A stretch of 64,000 bases of DNA from Ilex aquifolium. Its lineage: Eukaryota > Streptophyta > Magnoliopsida > Aquifoliales > Aquifoliaceae. Of this stretch, positions 11,180 through 23,406 are shown in pieces. Position numbers and translations under genes: made by a program. Positions within the stretch are counted from its first letter, which is position 1. Every line of letters starts with the position of its first letter. The notes under the pieces were generated by a model. It searched no databases. It had not been told where the DNA came from and saw only the letters and a list, made by a program, of their open reading frames with translations. The stretch is taken from contig OX637404.1 in the NCBI GenBank assembly GCA_951799425.1, forward strand, positions 24,238,045-24,302,044. Reading direction: 5' to 3'.

Positions 11180-11210
11180 TTTTCACAGACTTTTTAAAGT
11201 AGTATAGATT
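11180..11210 (-). other. Helitron 5' terminus
   Basis: On the minus strand the element opens TCTATACTACTTTAAAAAG, preceded by A. TC followed by a TATACTA-like stretch is the usual 5' end of plant Helitrons. Confidence 0.85.
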
Positions 11211-11478
11211 ACTGTGATAATTCGTGTCTGAAAGTATAGTATAATGTGAATGATTTTAACAGAAACGTTGATGACCGTTAAATGAGTCTATTTATGACTG
11301 TCAGATAAATTTATTGAAGTCTACTCAATTTTATATTTTAATTTATAGATTAAGGGAGAAACAAGTGTCTTTTCATAAAAATTAGACTGAATTGAAAGGA
11401 AAGTTTAGAATGAGTCAAATTAAAAAATTTCTATGACATAACTAAATTTAGTTAATTGAGCAGTTTCCTCTTTGAAAT

Positions 11479-11962
11479 TAGGGGTAATAATCGTGTCGTA
11501 TTCGTGTCCTGTTATTTCGAGTTTATGTCAAATATTAATCAATCTTAATTTAACTCGTTTAACTAATTGTGTCGAGTCGAATCGACCTATTTATTTTTGT
11601 ATCGTATTCGTGTTGACCCACATATCCCGTAAATAAAAAATTTAACGCTCAGGTTTAAGTCTAAAATTTAATTGTCACTTAATCGAACCTATGCTCATAC
11701 TTTTTTTATAAACTAAAAATTAACTTAATAAATATAATAATAATAATAAAAATTAATATTTATTTTTATAATACTAGTTAAACGTATTAATCGTGTCAAT
11801 TTTGTATTGTTCGTGTTTGACACTAACTCGACTCATTTATTATTTGTGTTAATGGTTTGTGTTATTTACGAGTTCGTGTCGAGAAATAACCAACTTTAAC
11901 CCATTAATTTCATATTGATTTCAAATCGTATTTTCGTGTCGTATTAAAAATTACCACCACCA
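11479..11962. mobile_element. hAT-like non-autonomous element
   Basis: The left end is TAGGGGTAATAATCG and the right end is an imperfect inverse. A perfect 8-bp duplication TTTGAAAT flanks it (11471-11478 and 11963-11970). The interior is rich in CGTGTCG/CGACACG words in both orientations and has no ORF. A related element lies at 49069-49688. Confidence 0.8.
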
Positions 11963-11970
11963 TTTGAAAT

Positions 11971-13794
11971 ATGCAAGATCTTATTTTTTAAAGTGACTCT
12001 TTCATTAAGGAAATACCAAATTCAGTTCTTGTAAATTGGCTAAGCATACATATAAAACTACTGTGTGGAAATTTTATTTACTCGTGATGAAAAAGGGTTA
12101 AATTCAAATTACCTATGTTTGCTGTCAAGAGAAAATTGCACAACCAAAAAAATATTAACAAAAAGAAAAAAAAAAAAAAAAAGTAAAAGGATAAAGTGGG
12201 TGTAATTCTCTTTTTAATTTCAGAATTTTTAAGGCTCTCTCACTATAATGTCCATAAAATGAAAATAAAATAAAATAAGAGGCTCTGATTCCAATAATGA
12301 TTGATGATGGGTTGAGCTAAAGCTTATGCGAGCCTGAGGACATATTGAAACTTAATGAGTTCGAGAAGAAAGGTCTTCTCTTTCAACTGAATCGACTTTT
12401 TCCCTTCAACTTGCTTTAGCTCTGTCATTTTTTTTGTCCGAGTTTGTTTTGTAAAAAGTGAGTTTATGCACACAACACAGCGAGAGAGAGTGTGTGTTCT
12501 AGCCTTACAACAAAGATAGACCCTGAACTTGTTGACACGTGAAGATGATTTGCTGAAGCTACTTGATAAAAGAAAGCTTTACCACATTAGCCATCAATTC
12601 AACTCAGTTTTACAGTTTTACTTATAACAAAAGGAAAATTCTACCGTATTAGTATGGCCCATTTTGTACGATAAAATTATAATTTTAAAAGAAGAAGTTA
12701 TAATTGTTCAAGGGCGATAATGATCGATCACAAAAAACCCATGATTGATCATGAAATATGCGGTATCGATTTCAATATTTCATTATCAATCATGCTCTTT
12801 GAAATTAAAATTGTTTACCTATTGCAAGGAAAAGGCTTCGTTTGTTGCGCTTTCTTCCCCCATAAGTTGTTGGTGGTAGCTGAAGCATGTTGTTGTTGAC
12901 TGGGTAGCTAAATGAGAGTTTTGTCATATTGTTTGTCTTGAAGGATTAAAGCCGCAAATTTGGCTTTTTTTTCTTGATCGTAATTTTTTGATTCGTGTAA
13001 TTTCTTGGTTTCAATCAATAAAACATTTCCTTTCTTAAAAAAAAAATGTCATTTGAAGTTATAACTTACACCTCAAAAATTATAATTTAACCTTAAAAAG
13101 TTATAATTTTCAGTACCGGTATTACCGCTGGTACTGTAGAACTTCTAAACAATAACTAGCAAACTATGTGCAAACACGATGCAACATAAAATTCAAACAT
13201 TTAAAAACTAATATTATTATTTTAAACAATAATATTTTTTATTTTTAAGTCATGTATTTTTGAGAAAATTTTGTCTATTGTTTTTTAAAAAAATAATGTT
13301 AGAAGTTAATTTTAATTATCACAAAATAATAAAAACTTAAATAATTCAAGTTGTGATAGATGAATGATATGAATCATATGATAGAAATAAACAAAAAATA
13401 TATATATAGAGAGATAAAGATTCAAACTCATAACTCTTTTATTATATAATTTTTTTTAGATTATTTTGACGTAACACAATTTTACAGGTTGATAAAAGTT
13501 TTTTCTTTTGTAACAATATTTTCTTTGGATTTATTCCACGAAACAAATCCTGAATATCTACACCTTCCTGTTATCTATAGATAGATATAACTCAAAAAAT
13601 ACTAACAAGAATCGAATTAAATATATGAATTTATAATTTAATTTTTTGTATTGATATGTATATACAGATAGACAACTGCACATATTCGTTAGAGAACATT
13701 ATCCTTCAGCATCATGTAGTTATTTGCAAGATATTCCACTGCACCAATGGAACGAAGTTAAGATTTCACGGTGTACTTTAGACACTTAAGAATA
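11971..13794. other. AT-rich spacer, no gene seen
   Basis: Only AT-rich DNA with A- and T-runs (for example near 12165) is visible. No ORF, exon pattern or transposon end was found. Confidence 0.5.
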
Positions 13795-13799
13795 AGTTT

Positions 13800-14390
13800 T
13801 GATGGACCAAGCCCAAATGGCTCAATCCATGTGGAAAGTCCAAACTTAATTAAGAGCCCAAGCTCCTAGAGGACCCAGTAGGCCCTATGAGGTCCAAGTC
13901 ATTCTAGCCCATCAGAGAGCTACGCCACCAAGGGAGCATCACCCTTACCGCCTGGAGAGAGTCGACCTTCCCTCATCCTTTGACCAAGTCCTTTAGAGAG
14001 CACCATAACTTCTTTGCCCGTTGAGGAGAAGAGAGGTCACCAAGTTATTCAATTACTATTAAATTCGCCCCAATCCGTTATGATGGCTGGATCAGCTATT
14101 TAATTAATATCCATTATCAGGCGACTATTATAAATGTAAGCCCCGCCAACACTTGGGGGGCATCACACTCATTCTAGCATCATTCTCTCCTCACTCTCAA
14201 AAAACTTGTAACCATTTGCTCTCTCTCCACACCGGAGTCAATAAAATCTCGGCGACCCTTGCCATTCCAAGTGGACGTCGGTCACCTTGACCGAACCACT
14301 ATAAACTTTGTCTTCTCTCTCCCTCTACTTGACTGCATTTTATATTGCTTAATTGACAGGTGGTGTGCAAACCAATTTTGTGCATCATCA
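13800..14390 (+). repeat. T1 5' LTR
   Basis: 591 bp, TG...CA. It contains a TATAAAT motif at 14129-14135 and CAATAAAA near 14238, the expected LTR promoter and polyadenylation signals. Confidence 0.95.
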
Positions 14391-14393
14391 GTT

Positions 14394-14411
14394 TGGCGCC
14401 GTCTGTGGAAA
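14394..14411 (+). other. T1 primer binding site
   Basis: TGGCGCCGTCTGTGGAAA follows the 5' LTR after GTT. TGG would pair with a tRNA CCA end. The same site with one or two substitutions follows the LTRs of N1 and T2. I do not assign the tRNA with confidence. Confidence 0.8.
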
Positions 14412-14478
14412 AGACAAAATTCTCATTTCTGAAAAAAAAACTTTCTCTATTGAATCTACTACGATCATCACTAGATCC

Positions 14479-15648
14479 ATGAATCACCTTGAAGACAATC
14501 CAGCACGAGAGGAGGAGGTTGCTCCTCCTCCACCTGCCAATCCAGTCCCAAATGCACAACAAATGCTGGACACGATGCAACAGCTTATAGCCCAGAACTA
14601 GCAAATTTTGTAGTTGATGCTGGGACAGCAAGGAGGAGCGCAGCCTGGACCCCAAGTTAGAGGAGCTCCACACCCCGGTTATCAAGGAGCTCCCCATCTG
14701 GGCGGCCCCTTGGGCACCCCACCTTTGGAGGTTCCCTTGGGCGCCCCACCTTTGCGGGTTCCCCTGGGCACCCCACATAGAGGGGCCCACGATGAGGGAC
14801 CTCCACCTCTTGCTCCCCATGGTAAAGACTCTCCTTGCCAAGAGGATGAGGGTGAAAACCAAAGTATGGGGCACGGGAGTCATTTCCATGATAATTCCAG
14901 AGGACCTCCTCTTCCTCCAAATCATTTGGACGAAAAAATTAAGGAGGTGCAAAATCAATTGGGTGATATCTTCAACGCTATGAAGCACAGGGACCGAGAC
15001 AGTGGACTACCTCGTAAGGCGAATCGACACACCTTTCAAACCTAACGTGGCTAACTACCCACTTCCTCAGAAATTTAAAATGCCATCCGTCGAGACCTTT
15101 GACGGTACGAAGGATCCACTAGACCACCTCGAAACTTTTAAGACCTTGATGCAGCTGCACAACGTCCCTGAAAAAATCATGTGTCAAGCGTTCCCAACCA
15201 CCCTGAAGGGATCCGCTCGACAGTGGTTCGCCAAGATCTCCCCCGCCTCTATTGGCTCATTTGCTGAGCTGAGCAGGTTCTTTGTGTCGCACTTTATTGG
15301 AGGACGCCGCCACCAGAAGCATGCCACCCACCTGCTCAGCATCAACCAGGACAGAGATGAGAGTCTGAGAAGCTATATCACTCGTTTTAACGAGGAGGTC
15401 CTTCAGGTCGAAGAGCCCGATGAAAAAGTCAGCATGACCACCTTCTTGGGAGGCCTCCGGTCATCAAGCTTCCTTTTCTCGGTGATGAAGCGCCCACCAA
15501 AGAGCATGCCAGAGCTGATGGCGAAGGCCCAGAAATACATGAATACTGAGGACATTACAAGGGCCAGACGAGGGAAGTCCTCTAGAACTGGGGAGAAAAT
15601 GAAGGAAAGAGACAGGGAGGACAAGAATGAGAGTAGCGACAAGCGTAG
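14479..15648 (+). pseudogene. T1 gag, 5' part, interrupted by element A1
   Basis: The frame opens at 14479 with a proline-rich stretch, hits TAG at 14599 and 14611, then continues through three 9-residue repeats of the type PLGTPPLEV (about 14710-14790, 27-bp period). A frameshift near 15000 moves it to another frame, which carries a clear retrotransposon gag domain: KFKMPSVETFDGTKDPLDHL, LKGSARQWF and FVSHFIGG. The gag matrix/capsid packages element RNA. At 15648 the reading is broken by the A1 insertion and resumes at 27155. Confidence 0.88.
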
Positions 15649-17263
15649 TGATTAATCCTAATTAATGCATGAATTAATTAAGTTAATAAGTCAATTGTGT
15701 TAGTAAAACAAAGTTAAACTAATCAAAATTGACCTATTAAGGGTTAGTGTGTGAATTAGGGATAATGCATTAATTGTTGTTCTTTTCAGGGTTTTATGCG
15801 TCAAAACTACGAACTATCGGGGAGCCAATTGCAACAAAGTTACAAATTCTAGGATAACAATTATTAAAGCTCTAAACAAAGAGAGATTAAAGTAATCCAA
15901 ATGTCATCTTTTGGAGGTTTGTGAATGACAACTTTTGGAAGCTTGTGAATGACAACTTTTGGAAGCTTGTGAATGTCATCCCTTGGGCTTGTGAATGGCA
16001 TCTTTGGGGTTTGTGAATGTCATCCCTTGAAGTTTGTAAATGCTATCTTTTGGTTGCCTATAAATACCACCCCTTTGTGGCTTGTAAAAAACATCAAATT
16101 TTTGCTAGAGCTCTTGGTTGTAGAAAACCCTCCAAGTTGTTATTTTCTTTGTATGCTTACTAGATCTCTCTTGGTTGTGGAATACCCTCCAAGTTGTTAT
16201 TACTTTTTTTGTATTATTGCTTTCTTTTATGGTATTATCATCTCTTGGTTGTGGATGACCCACCAAGTAGTTATTGTTTTCTTTTGTATTATTGTTTTCT
16301 TTTAATTTATTATCATCTCTTGGTTGTGGAATACCCACCAAGTAATTATTGCTTTCTTTTAATTTAAGTATTGTTTTCTTTTACTTCCATTGTTGGAACT
16401 TCCTTCTTCCCTTAGAGGAGTGAAACTCTTCCACTTTTCTAGAGCTTTACCAAAGCCGTGAAGGGTGGAACGTGATTCACTCATTCTTTTTCGAAGATCG
16501 GCTCTTTTTGTAATATGTCGAAGTTATATTGATGCATTTCTTTTATGCTTATCTTTAATCTTTATTTCTTCATAATGTCTTCCCATTTCATTGTTGTTTC
16601 TCTTTTAAGCATGAGTAGCTAAGCTTTTTAGTTGGCTAGTCCAAAAGGAGACCTCCATTTGGAAATGCTATTTCAACTCTTTTTCTCTCCTTCCCTCAGA
16701 GTACGGTGGTTCGGTTTGACTGGGTAGAGAGTGGATGAGATAGTGAGTCTTTGATATTCCGTAGACTTGTCACGGTTTATGCTTAGATCCTCACCCAATC
16801 TCGTCCCTAGCTTCCCACGAATCAATCGTTCACCTATGCTCTATTAGAGGAATGATTTGAGTTGAATTGGTATTTCCATTGGAGTGACCCCTAGGACTAG
16901 CCAACATTTTTTGTCCATTCAAATTTCACCACAAAACAAACCACAAACCAACTCCAACAACAAATGATTTTACACTTTTCTTGCACCAAAATCACCTTCA
17001 TGATGATACAACTCCTTCCCTGAGGAGACGACCTTGGAATACCACCAAGTAAAACACGACCTGCAAAAGTCTTCTTGCGCTTGGGAAGCATTTTTGTCCA
17101 TTTCGCACATTCCATTTCATACATTTCATTTCCACCACCATTCCGTTGCCCTATTTCCCACATCATTCCGAAGGAGAGTGACACTCCCCTACACACTATA
17201 AATCATATACACATTAAGGGATCATATTAGGAGGTTAGGAATAACAACGGTTTTCGTCAAGCA
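15649..17263 (+). repeat. A1 5' LTR with internal subrepeats
   Basis: Short repeats of TTTGGAAGCTTGTGAATGAC lie at about 15910-16010. Four copies of a 57-75 bp unit beginning CTCTTGGTTGTGG start near 16112, 16169, 16243 and 16318. No gene lies in the LTR; ORFs of 110 and 99 codons are LTR artefacts and recur in the 3' LTR. Confidence 0.95.
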
Positions 17264-17267
17264 TTTT

Positions 17268-17285
17268 TGGCGCCGTTGCCGGGGA
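17268..17285 (+). other. A1 primer binding site (tRNA-Asp)
   Basis: TGGCGCCGTTGCCGGGGA is complementary to the 3' end of plant tRNA-Asp, the usual primer of Athila elements. It begins four bases after the LTR. Confidence 0.9.
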
Positions 17286-17421
17286 AGGCAAGCGTTGAAC
17301 CTAGAAGGTGATTTTCGGACAACGGAGGTAAGTCCCGTGATGTTCATCATGGGCTGAGGTACGTTGATCCTTGTATATACTTTTGTTTGTTTACATTTTC
17401 ATTTACAGATAGTTTTGTTGC

Positions 17422-18765
17422 ATGTGGGGTAGAGACGAAAAAAATCGACTAGTTAGACAACCCTTGGGCCCCAACATGAACCTTGACCTAGACCTACCCG
17501 AGAATGCAGGTGAAAATTTTGACAATGTGGGAGACATTCCTAATGTTCAAAGGGGTGGGGGAGTGCTCGAACATAGGATGCCAAATCCACAAATGCAATT
17601 TCCCCCTCCCGTGAATGAAGGGAATAACATTCCAATGGATCCTCAGGTAAGGTCTATGAGGGATTTCCTTCAACCAACTCGTAGCACCACACCCTCATGT
17701 ATCTTCCTCCCAGTCCAAGCTCAGCTTTTCCAAGTTAAGCCGGGGATGTTGCAACTACTTCCCACATTCCATGGGATTGAAAATGAAAACCCGTACCGGC
17801 ACATAAAAAGGTTTGAGGATATAGTTGCAACATTCAATGCTAACTATGCTATGGAGGACAGAGCTCGATTGAAATTGTTCCATTTCTCCCTTAGTGATAA
17901 GGCCAAATCATGGTTTGATGGCATGCGACCTCGATCCATTACTGCCTGGCCTCAAATGGTTTCGATATTTTTGAATAAATTTTTTCCAGCTCATAGAACC
18001 ACTGCTTTGAAAAAGGAAATTCAAAATTTTTCTGAGAAGCCCAATGAGCAATTTTATCACTGCTAGGATTGTTACAAAGAGTTGTTGCAATCCATACCAC
18101 ATCATGGCTTTGAGTCGTGGCAATTGGTAAGTTTCTTCTATGAAGGAATCACACCAACCCATAGACAATTCATTGACATGACGTGCAATGACGAGTTCTT
18201 GAACAAAGACCCTGATGAAGCTTTAGACTACTTTAGTACATTGGCTCAAAATGCACAATCTTGGGACATTAGGGATCCCACCGATGTACCAAGATCTTCT
18301 CATCAAGGGAGTGGCCAAACTCAAGGGGGAGAGATGTATGACTTGAGAGACCGGGAAGACTTGCTTTCAAAAATTTCTAAATTATCAAGGAAAGTTGAAA
18401 GTCTTGAAGTCAATAGGAGGCACGAGGTGTCTAATGTTTCAAAGATAGAGGAGTTTTGCTCAATTTGTGAAAGTGTAAAGCATTCCATATCGGATTGCCC
18501 CAACATTCCGACACTTAAGGAAGTGTACCATGAGCAAGTACATGCCTTTAACCAAACGAGGCAATCATTTTCTCCACATTCAAACACCTACAATCCGGGT
18601 TGGAGCAATCACCCGAACTTCAGTTGGAGAAATGAAAATCCCATTCCTCATGGTTCAAATGCATATTCACCTCCTGTACCTCCTAGGCAAAATCAATTTC
18701 AATCCCAAGGTCAAGGGCAAGCGTCTAGCTCCCAATACCCCCGGTCCAATCCGCAAGGGTATTAA
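17422..18765 (+). pseudogene. A1 gag region
   Basis: The gag frame runs from an ATG at 17422 and is interrupted by TAG at 18064-18066 and TAA at 18763-18765; the frame itself never shifts. The gag domain is visible around NPYRHIKRFEDIVATFNANY, LKLFHFSLSDKAKSWFDG and ITAWPQMVSIFLNKFF. After the first stop it continues with YEGITPTHRQFIDMTCNDEF, a CCHC-like segment near FCSICESVKHSISDCPN (about 18459-18509), and a Gln/Pro/Ser-rich tail. The same frame leads directly into pol. A start slightly upstream or downstream is possible. Confidence 0.88.
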
Positions 18766-21700
18766 TCAAATCCATCCCCACAAAATTTCTCCCAAGGTCC
18801 ATCTCCCCAAAGTTCTCCCCAACAAGCACCATCTAATCCTTCCACCTACCAACCTCCCCATAAGAGGAACTTGGAGGATGTGCTTTATAATTTCATCCAA
18901 AGTCAAACCACCTTCAACAACAACATCTCGACTCAACTCACGAAAATTACCAATGCCATAGGGTTATCACAACAAGAGAAAGAGAAATTCCCCGCTCAAC
19001 CCCAAGAGAACCCTAAGGGGCAACATGTCATTGAGTCGTCCGAGCCCACCAAAGAGAGTTATGAGCAACTTAAGGCAGTCACCACCCTTCGAAGTGGCAA
19101 GGAAATTGATAAGACCATTGCGTCAAAGGCCTCACCCAAGGTCACATTACCAAATGAAAAAAAGACCAATGGTGACACCGACGAAGGTGAGGTAAGTGAA
19201 AAGAAAGAAAGTGAGGTGGTTGAGAAAGAAAAAATGATTGATGAAAGTGTGCTTGTTTCTCCTATTCCTGCTCCTTTTCCAAATCGTTTGAAGCCACCTA
19301 TCAAGGTGGCTAATTATGCTGATATACTTGAAATGTTTAAGCAGGTGAAAATCAACATCCCACTCCTCGATGCCATAAGGCAAATTCCATCATGTGCAAA
19401 GATCTTGAAGGACTTATGCATGGTAAAGAGGAGGTTGAATGTCCACAAGAAAACATTCCTTACCGAGCAAGTGAGCTCGATGTTGAGGACAAACACTCCT
19501 CCGAAGTTTAAAGACCCCGGCTGCCCCACCATTGCCATAACCATAGGAAATTGCCAGGTAGAGCAAGCCCTTCTTGACTTAGGGGCTAGTGTGAACCTCC
19601 TTCCATACTCGGTGTACCAACAACTTCAGCTCGAAGAATTGAAGCCCACTTCAATCACACTTCAACTGGCGGACCGTAGTGTCCGAACACCAAGGGGAGT
19701 AGTTGAGGATGTCTTAGTGCAAGTTGATAAATTTTATTTTCCTGTTGATTTTATTGTGCTTGACACTCACCCGGTTGCAAATCTTAGTTCCCAAATCCCT
19801 ATGATACTTGGTAGACCTTTTCTTGCTACATCTAATGCTGTGATTAATTGCAGAAACGGTCTTATGAAGCTAGCATTTGGGAACATGACTATGGAACTCA
19901 ACGTGTTCAACTTGTGCAAGCAACCGGGAGATGATGAGGAGGTGCATGAAGTCAATATGATTGACACCTTGATGGAAGAACACTTGGAAACTATGAGAAT
20001 GTTAAAGCTCAAAGAAGAGGAGAATGTTGATCTAGAGGAAATGGATGAGCAAGAGGAAGTAGAGAGTTTAAAAGGGGTAGAAAATTGGACCCCTACATTC
20101 GAGAAGCTCCCACCCCAATACAAGAAGATTTTCCCTTCAAATGAGCAAAAGCCCAAATTGGAATTGAAGCCATTGCCATCTCATTTGAAGTATGCATATC
20201 TCGAGGAAGATGAGACATTTCCGGTGGTAATTAGCTCAACCTTGGATGCAAAGCAAGAAGAGGAACTCTTGGAAGTGTTGAGAAAGCATAACAGAGCGAT
20301 TGGTTGGACAATTGCTGACATAAAAGGGATAAGCCCCCTCATTTGTACTCATCGGATCTATCTTGAGGAGGATGCCAAACCGTCTCGACAGCCACAAAGA
20401 AGGTTGAATCCGATTATGAAGGAAGTGGTAAGAGATGAGGTGTTGAAACTACTTGACGTGGGCATCATTTTTCTGATTGCCGATAGTAAGTGGGTTAGCC
20501 CCACGCAAGTAGTACCCAAGAAGTCGGGAGTCACGGTTGTGGAGAATGAGGAGAATGAGCTTATTCCAACGAGGGTGATCACGGGTTGGAGAGTTTGTAT
20601 TGATTATCGGAAGCTTAACCTGTGCATAAGAAAATATCACTTTCCAATGCCATTCCTTGACCAAATGTTGGAACGAGTAGCAGGGCATCTATTTTATTGC
20701 TTCTTGGATGGATACTCCGGCTACAATCAAATTGAAATTGCATTGGAAGACCAAGAGAAGACCATCTTCACTTGTCCCTACGGTACTTTTGCCTACCGTC
20801 GCATGCCTTTTGGGCTATGTAATTCCCCTGGGACCTTTCAACGATGCATGATGGGAATCTTTAGTGATATGGTGGAGAAAATTGTTGAAGTATTTATGGA
20901 TGACTTCTCGGTCTTTGGTGATTCTTTCAATGGATGCTTGGAGAATTTGGAGAAAGTTCTCGAGAGATGTGAAGAAAAGAGTTTAGTATTGAATTGGGAG
21001 AAGTGTCACTTTATGGTGACGGAAGGAATCGTGTTGGGCCACATAGTATCGGCAAGGGGCATTGAAGTTGACAAATCTAAAGTGGAGGCCATCTCCAACC
21101 TCCCCACACCGTCAGCCATCAAGGGAATTCGGTCATTTTTAGGCCATGCAGGTTTTTATCGTCGATTCATTCAGAATTTTAGTGCATTGGCCCGACCCCT
21201 GACCAACCTGCTGTCTAAGGAGGTTCCCTTTGAGTGGTCGAATGAGTGTGAGGCATCTTTTAAAAAACTAAAAAGCATGCTTGTCATGCCTCCTATCATG
21301 CGACCACCTAATTGGGATATTCCTTTCGAGCTCATGTGCGACGCGAGTGATTACGCGGTTGGCGCAGTGCTTGGTCAAAGGGAGGACAATCGACCGTACG
21401 TTATACACTACGCTAGCAAAACACTTAATGAGGCTCAAATGAATTACACTACCACTGAAAAAGAATTGCTAGCCGTAGTGTTTGCTTTAGATAAATTTTG
21501 GTCATATATCATTGGTTCGCCTATTGTTGTCTTTACTGACCATTTTGCCTTGAAATACTTGTTATCTAAGCAGGATGCGAAACCAAGACTCATTAGGTGG
21601 ATCCTCCTCCTACAAGAATTTAACTTGACAATTAAAGACAAGAAAGGAGTTGAGAATGTTGTGGCGGATCACTTATCCCGGCTAGTGGTGCAGGAGACTA

Positions 21701-23073
21701 ATGAACATATTCCTATTCCTGACTCTTTTCCTGATGAACATTTACTTTCTATTCATTCAGTATGTCCTTGGTATGCTGACATTTGTAATTACCTTGCAAC
21801 AGGACAAATACCACCACAATGGAGCCCGCAAGATAAAAGACGATTCATGGCAGACGTGAAGTATTTTTACTTCGACAATCCGTACTTGTTCAAATATTGC
21901 CCAGACCAGGTCATGAGGAGATGCGTACCCGAAAATGAACAGCGGAACGTCCTTGCATTCTGCCATTCCCAAGCTTGTGGCGGACATTTCTCGGCGAAGA
22001 AAACTTCGGCCAAAATTCTTCAGTCAGGTTTTTATTGGCCCTCTCTTATTAAAGACTGTGTTTCATATTGTAAGGCATGCGACAGATGCCAACGATTGGG
22101 TAGTGTGACCCGTAGAAATATGATGCCCCTTTCCCCCGTGCTTGTCATCGAAATATTTGACTGTTGGGGCATCGATTTCATGGGTCCATTCCCCATATCT
22201 TTTGGTTATCTGTACATTCTTCTGGCAGTGGACTACGTGTCCAAGTGGGTAGAGGCTATCCCAACCAAGACTAATGACCACCGGGTCGTAGTCAAGTTCC
22301 TCAAAGAAAATATTTTTTCGAGGTTTGGGATGCCTCGTGCAATGATCAGTGATGGTGGATCCCATTTCTGTAATAGGCCATTTGCATCATTAATGTTTAA
22401 ATATGGCGTTACACACAAAGTATTCACTGCATACCACCCACAAACTAATGGCCAAGCTGAATTAGCCAATAGGGAGATTAAAAATATCTTGGAAAAAACG
22501 GTTAACCCAAACAGGAAGGATTGGTCAGTCAGACTGACCGATGCCTTATGGGCGTACCGTACTGCTTATAAGACTGTTTCGGGCATGTCTCCCTACCGAC
22601 TGGTTTATGGAAAGGCTTGTCATTTGCCGGTTGAAATGGAGCACAAGGCCTATTGGGCCATTAAGACCTTGAATTTTGACTTGAGAATGGCCGGTGAGTA
22701 GAGAAAGTTGGAACTGAATGAATTGGAAGAAATCCGCCGAGATGCGTATGAGAGTTCAAAAATTTCAAAAGAACGGACCAAAATCTTTCATGACAAATCC
22801 ATTGTGAGGAAATCATTTGAGTCCGGGCAAAAAGTGCTTTTATACAATTCTCGTCTATCCATTTTTCAAGGAAAACTTCGATCCCGTTGGGATGGCCCCT
22901 ATCTTGTCAAGGTGGCCTACCCCAACGGAGCTGTGGATGTCACAAACCCCGACAATGGCCAGACATTCAAGGTCAATGGCCAAAGGCTTAAGCCATTCTT
23001 TGAGGGTTTTGAAGGACAGATGGTGGAGGAGGATTTAATTGATCCGGTGTATCCGGATTTGGTGGAGGAGTAG
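18766..23073 (+). pseudogene. A1 pol: protease, reverse transcriptase, RNase H, integrase
   Basis: One frame is open from 18766 to 22698, then TAG at 22699-22701, then open again to 23073. Protease: [17 protein letters not shown] at about 19568-19620. Reverse transcriptase: VCIDYRKLN, then [13 protein letters not shown], then the catalytic FMDD near 20893-20905. RNase [18 protein letters not shown] near 21330 and [12 protein letters not shown]. Integrase: the His/Cys zinc motif from [11 protein letters not shown] to CDRCQR (21955-22095), first Asp in WGIDFMGPF, second in ISDGGSHF, and Glu in [12 protein letters not shown] (about 22450). After the third stop the end reads [20 protein letters not shown]. 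All catalytic residues are present, so only three stop codons disable the polyprotein. Confidence 0.94.
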
Positions 23074-23353
23074 CTAATGTTTATGCTTTTTAGTGTACAG
23101 TTGCTTTTATTTATTCATGTTATTTTTATGTCACTTACTTTCTTTGGTTGTATAGTATTGTTTTTCTGAGTTTCAGATATTGGTGCTTTTATCGAAGCTA
23201 AATTGCAAGGTGTTTTCTAACCCTACTCATTTTTTTTTTACTGTCATTCATTGAATATCATACCTTGTTGTTTCATTGAGGACAATACATGATTCAAGTT
23301 GGGGGGTGAGGAGCACTATTTGCATCTTAAACCAATGTTTGTGGGAATATTCT

Positions 23354-23369
23354 GCGCGAATATTCGCGC
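23354..23369. other. 16-bp perfect palindrome
   Basis: GCGCGAATATTCGCGC is its own reverse complement. It lies just before the poly-A run that precedes the small cysteine/histidine ORF. Confidence 0.9.
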
Positions 23370-23406
23370 CTGCCGACACTCGTTTTAAAAAAAAAAAAAA
23401 AAAAAA

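Larger units (their letters stand above)
5044..11210 (-). mobile_element. Non-autonomous gene-capturing Helitron
   Basis: Read on the minus strand, the element begins TCTATACTACTTTAAAAAG at 11210 and ends in a hairpin, then GCATCAACTAG, at 5044. The base before the 5' end is A and the base after the 3' end is T, which is the Helitron A|T target. There is no target duplication and no inverted terminal repeat, as expected. No Rep/helicase ORF is seen, so it is non-autonomous. Inside are exon fragments from at least four unrelated host genes, all in the Helitron's orientation and with their introns: a PCBER/isoflavone reductase-like gene, arogenate dehydratase, aspartate kinase and a PATROL1-like gene. 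Mixed capture in one orientation with introns kept is typical of plant Helitrons. Confidence 0.88.

Noticed and set aside
10647..11186. 179-codon minus-strand ORF rich in Ser and Leu
   Set aside because: It is low-complexity CT-rich DNA in a frame shifted from the real coding signal, which is the PCBER-like fragment at 10688-10827.
15973..16305. 110-codon ORF that occurs twice, also at 25864
   Set aside because: It is the same LTR sequence in both copies of A1 and is built from subrepeats, so it is not a gene.
17268..17285. tRNA gene
   Set aside because: Only the 3' end complement is present next to an LTR; it is a primer binding site.
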